Positions 58,214 through 64,000 of a stretch of 64,000 bases of DNA are shown in pieces. Within the stretch, counting starts at the first letter, position 1. Every line of letters begins with the position of its first letter. This stretch comes from an uncultured Christensenella sp. GTDB taxonomy: Bacteria; Bacillota; Clostridia; Christensenellales; Borkfalkiaceae. The notes below the pieces were generated by a model. The model did no database searches. It saw only the letters and a list, made by a program, of their open reading frames with translations, and was not told where the DNA came from. The DNA is taken from contig CAJTLT010000001.1 of assembly GCA_910577375.1 (NCBI GenBank), positions 116,952 to 180,951 of the forward strand. The letters are read 5' to 3'. The position numbers were made by a program, and so were the translations under genes.

Positions 58214-59080
58214 TTAAGCTTTGCCGATACTTCCGAAGATTTCCATCTTTTCTTTAACGGTATCTTTAATTGCCTGAGCGCCGGGGGCAAGAAGTTTGCG
58301 GGGGTCAAAACCTTTTCCGACCAAATCTTTGCCTTCTTCGATATATTTTCTTGTAGCTTCCTGGAAAGCAAGCTGGCATTCGGTATTTACGTTGATTTTG
58401 GCAACGCCCAAAGAAATAGCTTTCTTAATCATATCCGTGGGAATGCCTGTGCCGCCGTGAAGAACAAGGGGCATTTTCCCGACTTTGTTTTTAACGGCTT
58501 CAAGTGTTTCAAAGCTGAGTCCTGCCCAGTCTGCTGGATATTTGCCATGTATATTGCCTATGCCTGCCGCAAGCATTGTAACGCCTAAATCGGCTATTTT
58601 TTTGCATTCGTCGGGGTCTGCGCATTCGCCTCTGCCGATAACGCCGTCTTCTTCGCCGCCGATTGAACCGACTTCTGCTTCAAGGCTCATACCCTTTTTC
58701 TTGCAAACGTCAACAAGTTCTTTCGTCTTTTCAACGTTTTCTTCGATGGGGAAGTGGGAACCGTCGAACATTATGGAAGAAAATCCTGCCTCGATACATT
58801 TGTAGCAGCCTTCGTATGTACCGTGGTCGAGGTGCAAAGCAACGGGAACCGTAATTTTCATTTCTTCAATCATTGCTTTAACCATATCGGCAACCGTTTT
58901 GAAACCTGTCATATATTTGCCCGCGCCCTCAGAAACGCCGAGGATAACGGGGGAGTTAAGCTCCTGCGCCGTTTGCAGAATGGACTTTGTCCACTCCAGA
59001 TTGTTAATATTGAACTGACCTACGGCGTATTTGCCTTCTCTTGCCTTTTCAAGCATTTCCTTTGCGGAAACCAATGCCAT
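58214..59080 (-). CDS. fba: class II fructose-bisphosphate aldolase
   Basis: 288 residues, Shine-Dalgarno CGGAGG. YAVGQFNINNLEW, zinc ligands in HLDHGTYE, EAEVGSIGGEEDG, GNIHGKYP and LHGGTGIP are diagnostic. Splits fructose-1,6-bisphosphate in glycolysis. Divergent from gap, sharing a 246-base control region with one promoter on each strand. Confidence 0.95.
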   Translation of the reverse strand: MALVSAKEMLEKAREGKYAVGQFNINNLEWTKSILQTAQELNSPVILGVSEGAGKYMTGFKTVADMVKAMIEEMKITVPVALHLDHGTYEGCYKCIEAGFSSIMFDGSHFPIEENVEKTKELVDVCKKKGMSLEAEVGSIGGEEDGVIGRGECADPDECKKIADLGVTMLAAGIGNIHGKYPADWAGLSFETLEAVKNKVGKMPLVLHGGTGIPTDMIKKAISLGVAKINVNTECQLAFQEATRKYIEEGKDLVGKGFDPRKLLAPGAQAIKDTVKEKMEIFGSIGKA

Positions 59081-59118
59081 AAAAACCTCCGAAATATAAA
59101 TAAAATTTTAACGATATA

Positions 59119-59147
59119 ATTATAATTCAACAGCGGTTAAAATACAA
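59119..59147 (-). promoter_or_regulatory. promoter of fba
   Basis: On the minus strand: TTGTAT (59142-59147), 17-base spacer, TATAAT (59119-59124). Confidence 0.8.
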
Positions 59148-59245
59148 GCGTATTTGTGATTTTTTTAAAATAAATAGCGATTCTTGTTTAAAGACTCTTT
59201 GTTCGGGTCAAAAATATAAAGTGAAATTTTGTTGCTTTTATTTCG

Positions 59246-59274
59246 TTGACTTAAATAAAGTTATTTGATATAAT
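59246..59274 (+). promoter_or_regulatory. promoter of gap
   Basis: TTGACT (59246-59251), 17-base spacer, TATAAT (59269-59274). Confidence 0.85.
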
Positions 59275-59326
59275 TAAAATGTTTGATATATGATTATCGA
59301 TTAAAAATTCGGAGGAATTTATTTAT

Positions 59327-60343
59327 ATGGCAAATGTAAAAGTTGCAATCAACGGATTCGGTCGTATCGGCCGTCTCGCGTTCAGACAGATGTTCGATGC
59401 AGAGGGTTACGAAATCGTAGCTATCAATGACTTGACAAGCCCCAAAATGCTTGCTCATCTTCTTAAATACGACTCTGCTCAGGGCAGATACAAGTACTGC
59501 GATTCCGTTGTTGCGGGCGAAGACAGCATAACCGTTAACGGCAAAACGATTAAAATTTATGCTGAAAAAGACGCGGCTAATCTTCCTTGGAAAAAGCACG
59601 AAGTTGACGTTGTTTTGGAATGCACCGGTTTCTATTGCTCCAAAGAAAAGGCTTCTGCTCACATCAAAGCTGGCGCAAAAAAATGCGTTATTTCCGCTCC
59701 CGCAGGCAATGACTTGCCCACAGTAGTTTACAGCGTAAACGAAAAGACCTTGAAAGCAGGTGATACCGTTATCTCGGCTGCAAGCTGCACCACGAACTGC
59801 CTTGCTCCCATGGCGGATACGCTCAACAAGCTTTGCAAAATCAAAAAAGGTTATATGACCACAATACACGCATACACCGGCGACCAGATGGTTCTTGACG
59901 GTCCTCACCGTAAAGGCGATTTGAGAAGAGCAAGAGCTGCCGCCGTAAATATCGTTCCCAATTCCACGGGTGCGGCTAAAGCTATCGGTCTTGTTATTCC
60001 CGAACTCAACGGCGTGTTGGACGGCTGCGCACAGCGCGTTCCCGTTCCCACCGGTTCGCTTACTCAGCTTATCGCTGTTTGCGAAGGCGAAATTGACGCA
60101 AAGGCTGTTAACGACGCAATGAAAGCTGCGGCTTCCGCATCTTACGGCTATACCGAAGAAGAAATCGTTTCTTCCGACGTTGTTGGTATGACCTATGGTT
60201 CGCTCTTCGACGCAACCCAAACGAAGTGCATGCCCCTTGGCGACGGCACAACCCTTGTAAAGGTAGTAAGTTGGTACGACAACGAAAATTCTTACACTTC
60301 CCAGATGGTAAGAACTATCAAATACTTTGCTGAATTAAAGTAA
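59327..60343 (+). CDS. gap: glyceraldehyde-3-phosphate dehydrogenase
   Basis: 338 residues, Shine-Dalgarno GGAGG. NAD-binding INGFGRIGRLAFR, catalytic SAASCTTNCLAP (Cys), IHAYTGDQ (His region) and SWYDNENSYTSQM. Glycolytic enzyme, divergent from fba. Single-gene transcript with a strong terminator. Confidence 0.96.
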   Translation: MANVKVAINGFGRIGRLAFRQMFDAEGYEIVAINDLTSPKMLAHLLKYDSAQGRYKYCDSVVAGEDSITVNGKTIKIYAEKDAANLPWKKHEVDVVLECTGFYCSKEKASAHIKAGAKKCVISAPAGNDLPTVVYSVNEKTLKAGDTVISAASCTTNCLAPMADTLNKLCKIKKGYMTTIHAYTGDQMVLDGPHRKGDLRRARAAAVNIVPNSTGAAKAIGLVIPELNGVLDGCAQRVPVPTGSLTQLIAVCEGEIDAKAVNDAMKAAASASYGYTEEEIVSSDVVGMTYGSLFDATQTKCMPLGDGTTLVKVVSWYDNENSYTSQMVRTIKYFAELK

Positions 60344-60353
60344 TTTGTAACTG

Positions 60354-60384
60354 AAAAGCCCCGCGGCATTGCCGCGGGGCTTTA
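60354..60384. terminator. bidirectional terminator gap / ychF
   Basis: 13-bp stem AAAGCCCCGCGGC / GCCGCGGGGCTTT. Confidence 0.92.
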
Positions 60385-60395
60385 TTTATTATAAT

Positions 60396-61496
60396 TTAAA
60401 CGTTGAAACGGAAGAGGACTACGTCACCGTCTTTTATAACGTATTCCTTGCCTTCTGAGCGCACTTTGCCTTTTTCTCTCGCGCCGTTATATCCGTTACA
60501 TTCCAAAAGTATTTGCCAGTCTACAACTTCCGCGCGTATAAAACCCTTTTCAAAATCACTGTGAATTTTTCCTGCCGCTTGCGGCGCTTTGGTGCCGTTT
60601 GCAATCGTCCAGGCGCGCGTTTCTTTTTCGCCGGCGGTAAGATAAGAAATAAGCCCCAAAAGTGCGTAACTCTTCTTGATAAGTCGGTTAAGTCCGCTTT
60701 CTTCAAGTCCGAGTTCCTGCAAAAATATTGCGCTTTCTTCCGGAAGCATTTGGGATAATTCTTCTTCGGTTTTTGCGCATATAACCAAAACCTCGCTGCC
60801 TTCTTTTGCCGCAAATTCTTTAACCTTGCAAACAAGAGGGATATCGTCTTCGGATTTTCCCATATCGAACTCCGATATGTTTGCCGCATATATAATGGGT
60901 TTTGTGGTGAGCAAAAACAAATTTTCGATTAACGGCTTTTCTTCGTCTGAAAATTCAAATAACCTTGCCGGTTTTTCTTCCGATAAAAACTTTTCAAGTC
61001 TTTCAAGAAGAGCAAACTCGAAAGCGGCTTCTTTGTTAGCTCCGCCGCGGGCAACGTTTCTTATTCTGTCCTGACGTTTATTTACCGCTTCGATATCGGC
61101 GAGAATAAGTTCAAGAGTAATGGTCTGAATGTCGGCTACGGGGTTTATTTTGTTGTTTACGTGTGTAATGTTTCCGTCTTCGAAACAACGTACAACGTGA
61201 ACGATTGCGTCGCATTCGCGTACGTGGGAAAGAAATTTGTTCCCCAAGCCCTCGCCTTTGGACGCGCCTTTAACGAGCCCCGCAATATCTACAAATTCAA
61301 CAATAGCCGGAGTGATTTTTTTGCTTGAATACAAGGCAGCAAGTTTGTCCAGTCTTTCGTCTGGAACAGCAACTACGCCGACGTTTGGTTCAATTGTGCA
61401 GAAAGGATAGTTTGCCGCTTCTGCGCCCGCATGGGTTATTGCGTTGAAAAGCGTTGACTTGCCTACGTTTGGCAACCCTACAACACCTAATTTCAT
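60396..61496 (-). CDS. ychF: redox-regulated ATPase YchF (OBG-family)
   Basis: 366 residues. P-loop GLPNVGKSTLFNAI, AANYPFCTIEPNVG switch region, FVDIAGLVKGASKGEGLGN, and C-terminal TGS domain ending EGKEYVIKDGDVVLFRFNV. Ribosome-associated ATPase (prefers ATP because the G4 motif is altered). Weak Shine-Dalgarno CGAGG. Confidence 0.95.
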   Translation of the reverse strand: MKLGVVGLPNVGKSTLFNAITHAGAEAANYPFCTIEPNVGVVAVPDERLDKLAALYSSKKITPAIVEFVDIAGLVKGASKGEGLGNKFLSHVRECDAIVHVVRCFEDGNITHVNNKINPVADIQTITLELILADIEAVNKRQDRIRNVARGGANKEAAFEFALLERLEKFLSEEKPARLFEFSDEEKPLIENLFLLTTKPIIYAANISEFDMGKSEDDIPLVCKVKEFAAKEGSEVLVICAKTEEELSQMLPEESAIFLQELGLEESGLNRLIKKSYALLGLISYLTAGEKETRAWTIANGTKAPQAAGKIHSDFEKGFIRAEVVDWQILLECNGYNGAREKGKVRSEGKEYVIKDGDVVLFRFNV

Positions 61497-61571
61497 AAAA
61501 AAGCCTCGAAATTTTTAATAATTCAATTATAATATATGTCTTAAAAAAATCAAAACGAATAGGTGGTAAAG

Positions 61572-61600
61572 TTGCCAAAATTTTACTGCTGTGCTAAAAT
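61572..61600 (+). promoter_or_regulatory. promoter of argS (leaderless type)
   Basis: TTGCCA (61572-61577), 17-base spacer, TAAAAT (61595-61600), ATG 6 bases later. Confidence 0.7.
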
Positions 61601-61606
61601 AACCAT

Positions 61607-63274
61607 ATGAATTACCGTATATATATTGCCGAAAAACTTAATATCACAGACATTGCGGCGGGCGATATCGCTTTACCGCCTAATTCCGAAATGGGCGATT
61701 ACGCTTTGCCTTGCTTTAAACTTGCAAAAGTTTTCCGTAAAAGCCCCGTGCAGATTGCGGAAGAGCTGAAAAACGGATTTGTTTGCGACAGCATAATAAG
61801 CGAAGTAAACGCCGTAAACGGCTATCTCAATTTCAAAATCAATAAAGTCGGACTTGCGCAGAACGTAATTTCAGAAATACTTAAAAGCGGAGAAAATTAC
61901 GGTTCTTCAGAAGAAGGAAAAGGGAAAACCGTTTGTATCGATTATTCTTCCGTAAATATTGCTAAACCGTTTCATATCGGGCATCTTTCCACAACGGTAA
62001 TAGGCGGCGCGCTTTATAAAATATTTAATCATCTCGGCTATAAAGTAGTCGGTATAAACCATCTTGGCGATTACGGTACCCAGTTTGGAAAGCTCATTTG
62101 CGCCTATAAAAAATGGGGTAATAAAGAAGACGTTCAAAACGGCGGCATACACGCGATAAATGCGTTATATGTGCGGTTCAATGAAGAAGCCGATGAAAAA
62201 ATGGAGGCTGAAGCACGCGAATATTTCCGCCTTATCGAAAGCGGGGATAAAGAAGCGAACGAGCTTTTTGAATGGTTTAAATCGCTTACGTTGGATTACG
62301 TTAAAAAGATTTACGATAAGCTCAATATCACATTTGATAGCTATGCCGGCGAACGTTTTTATACCGATAAAATGCAGCCGGTTATAGACGAGCTTAAACA
62401 GAAAAATCTATTAAAGATTAGCGACGGCGCGCAAATTGTTGACCTTGAACCATATGGTATGCCGCCTTGTCTTATTCTGCGTTCCGACGGAGCTTCGCTT
62501 TATGCAACGCGCGATTTGGCGGCGGCAACTTACCGTAAAAAAACTTATGATTTTTATAAGTGTCTTTATGTGGTTGCATATCAACAAAACCTTCATTTCA
62601 ATCAAATTTTCAAGGTTTTGGAGCTTATGGGTAAACCGTGGGCAAAAGATTTGGTTCACGTAGCCTATGGTATGGTTTCGCTTGAGGACGGCGCAATGTC
62701 TACAAGGAAGGGAAAGGTAGTATGGCTTGAAGACGTCATTTCGAAATGCGTTGAAAAAGCTTACGCTGTTATAACGGAAAAAAATTCCGCGCTTGAAAAT
62801 AAAGATAAAATCGCCGAAACGGTGGGATTGGGAGCGGTGATTTTCGGCGCTCTTTACAATAATAAAATTAAGGATATAACCTTTTCTTATGATAAGGTTT
62901 TAAGCTTTGAAGGCGAAACAAGCGTATATGTTCAATATACTTGTGCAAGGGCGAATTCCGTGCTTGAAAAGAGCGGTCAAAAAATTCAATTGCCCCCCGA
63001 ATATATGCCGGATAACGTAGAATCAGAGGTTGTAAAAACACTTGCATTATTCCCGCAGACAGTGCATGACGCCGCGGAAAAGTACGAGCCTTCTTTGATT
63101 GCAAGATATGCCGTAGACCTTGCGCAAAAGTTCAACAAATTTTATATAGAATGTAAAATACTTACTGAAACGGGCGATACAAAAGACTTCCGTCTTGCGC
63201 TTACAAAAGCAACGCATACGGCGTTGAAATGTTCATTGTCTTTGCTTGGTATCGGCGCACCGGAAAAAATGTAA
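61607..63274 (+). CDS. argS: arginyl-tRNA synthetase
   Basis: 555 residues. N-terminal add-on domain, HIGH-like NIAKPFHIGHLSTTVIGGAL, GDYGTQFGKLI, DGAMSTRKGKVVWLEDV (near the KMSK position; class Ia ArgRS often lacks canonical KMSK) and DALR-type anticodon domain to the end. Predicted leaderless. The HAD gene follows 1 base after the stop. Confidence 0.95.
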   Translation: MNYRIYIAEKLNITDIAAGDIALPPNSEMGDYALPCFKLAKVFRKSPVQIAEELKNGFVCDSIISEVNAVNGYLNFKINKVGLAQNVISEILKSGENYGSSEEGKGKTVCIDYSSVNIAKPFHIGHLSTTVIGGALYKIFNHLGYKVVGINHLGDYGTQFGKLICAYKKWGNKEDVQNGGIHAINALYVRFNEEADEKMEAEAREYFRLIESGDKEANELFEWFKSLTLDYVKKIYDKLNITFDSYAGERFYTDKMQPVIDELKQKNLLKISDGAQIVDLEPYGMPPCLILRSDGASLYATRDLAAATYRKKTYDFYKCLYVVAYQQNLHFNQIFKVLELMGKPWAKDLVHVAYGMVSLEDGAMSTRKGKVVWLEDVISKCVEKAYAVITEKNSALENKDKIAETVGLGAVIFGALYNNKIKDITFSYDKVLSFEGETSVYVQYTCARANSVLEKSGQKIQLPPEYMPDNVESEVVKTLALFPQTVHDAAEKYEPSLIARYAVDLAQKFNKFYIECKILTETGDTKDFRLALTKATHTALKCSLSLLGIGAPEKM

Positions 63275-63275
63275 A

Positions 63276-63923
63276 ATGTACAAATTAATTATTTTTGATT
63301 TAGATGGCACTTTGCTCGATACTTCGCGCACGATACAAAGTGTTTTGAACGAAAGTTTGAAAAAGTTTTCTTTGCCGCAACTTTCTATAGAAAAAACTGT
63401 TGAGTATGTCGGCAACGGTGCAAAAAAGCTTATAGAAAGAGCGGTCGGCACAGAACATAAAGAGCTGATAGAAGCTGTATATGCTGATTACAGCGAAAGA
63501 TTTTCTGCCGACGATAATAAATTTACGACATTATATAACGGCGTGTATGATACTTTGAAGAAATTAAGTAATGCGGGAATTTATTTTGCCATAATTACAA
63601 ACAAACCTCAACAGGCTACGTTGCGCGTTTATGAAAAATTTCTTTCCGAATTTAATTTTGCGGAAGTAAGGGGGCAAGCTTCCGATACTCCACTTAAGCC
63701 AAATCCGCAGTCAACGTTAGAGATTATGTATAAATACAGGGTGAAACCTGAAGAATGTCTGTTTGTCGGCGACGGTGAAACAGATGTACAGACAGCGGCA
63801 AATGCCGGAATAAAATGTGTTTCCGCGTTGTGGGGGTTCAGAACACGTGAACAGCTTTGTGCCGCAGGAGCGGCTTTATTTGCACGGAATTTTACTGATT
63901 TGGAAAAAATTGTTTTGCAATAA
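63276..63923 (+). CDS. HAD-family phosphatase, phosphoglycolate phosphatase-like
   Basis: 215 residues from ATG 63276. Motif I IFDLDGTLLDT (nucleophile and acid Asp), motif II IITNKP, motif III Lys in LKPNPQ and motif IV FVGDGETDVQTAANAG; an alpha-helical cap at ~15-85. Resembles Gph/PpaX; true substrate unknown. Probably cotranscribed with argS. Confidence 0.85.
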   Translation: MYKLIIFDLDGTLLDTSRTIQSVLNESLKKFSLPQLSIEKTVEYVGNGAKKLIERAVGTEHKELIEAVYADYSERFSADDNKFTTLYNGVYDTLKKLSNAGIYFAIITNKPQQATLRVYEKFLSEFNFAEVRGQASDTPLKPNPQSTLEIMYKYRVKPEECLFVGDGETDVQTAANAGIKCVSALWGFRTREQLCAAGAALFARNFTDLEKIVLQ

Positions 63924-63954
63924 ATAAATTCTTCTAAATTTCACATAATTTTTA

Positions 63955-63983
63955 TTGATATTCAATCTTGTTTGTGTTATAAT
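63955..63983 (+). promoter_or_regulatory. promoter at the right edge of the window
   Basis: TTGATA (63955-63960), 17-base spacer, TATAAT (63978-63983); it points to a gene beyond the window. Confidence 0.7.
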
Positions 63984-64000
63984 TTAATTACAAAATAAAA

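Noticed and set aside
59294..60220. 308-residue frame antisense to gap
   Set aside because: Fully opposite a highly conserved gene; a by-product of its codon use.

Overview
The window looks like a chromosome segment of an uncultured, low-to-moderate GC Firmicute of the class Clostridia. The evidence is the Clostridia/Bacilli-type order ispG - (polC-like) - rimP - nusA - ylxR - ylxQ - infB - rbfA - nrnA - truB - ribF, a large fused PurL with its glutaminase domain, strong Shine-Dalgarno sites and TTGACA/TATAAT promoters. Assignment below class level is a guess.

Layout. 1-538: tail of an aconitase-type hydratase. 569-3814: a small secreted protein, a nitrate/taurine-type ABC transporter whose lipoprotein appears circularly permuted, and mscL. 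4004-4303: a small membrane protein divergent from the purine operon. 4350-16835: purE, purC, a PurF paralogue without its catalytic Cys, purF, purM, purN, purH, purD, purL. 16917-29075: nrdR, ispG, a PolC-like protein that keeps the OB fold and proofreading exonuclease but has no polymerase, then the rimP-nusA-infB translation block, ending in truB, ribF and nfo. 29110-32580: pepP-like peptidase, efp, dtd, a PhnP-like hydrolase and a DUF5662 protein.

About 32591-50646 is an 18-kb integrated element. A large serine recombinase lies at its right end. The two flanks carry inverted copies of a 17-18 bp sequence that read as the two arms of one bidirectional terminator, split by the insertion between two convergent host genes. 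The element carries a TetR regulator with tandem operators, an IrtAB/YbtPQ-like pair of exporter-fold ABC proteins, a MacB/FtsX-type ABC, an iron-type DtxR repressor, a degenerate second winged-helix regulator, a YgbA-like Cys-rich protein, a CydDC-like ABC pair and a complete ECF transporter (S, T and fused ATPase). Five good palindromes GTTAG-N6-CTAAC and one with a single mismatch precede the transporter operons, so the element looks like an iron-regulated uptake cassette, perhaps for a siderophore or haem-like ligand. No siderophore synthesis genes are present. It ends in an imperfect direct-repeat array (47940-48290), a ribbon-helix-helix-like gene and a TnpW-like gene.

50674-64000 returns to host genes: a ferritin-like protein, a GT8 glycosyltransferase, a DrrAB-type ABC exporter, tRNA-Gly(UCC), tRNA-Pro(AGG), mntP, murG, two small envelope proteins, fba, gap, ychF, argS and a Gph-like phosphatase. 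Several host genes (sbp, mntP, argS and probably others) have a -10 box only 6 bases before the ATG, implying leaderless mRNAs.

The most unusual items are the split-terminator iron element with its operator set, the permuted binding protein, the polymerase-less PolC relative, the repeat array and the leaderless promoters. All positions were counted by hand and short sites may be off by one base.
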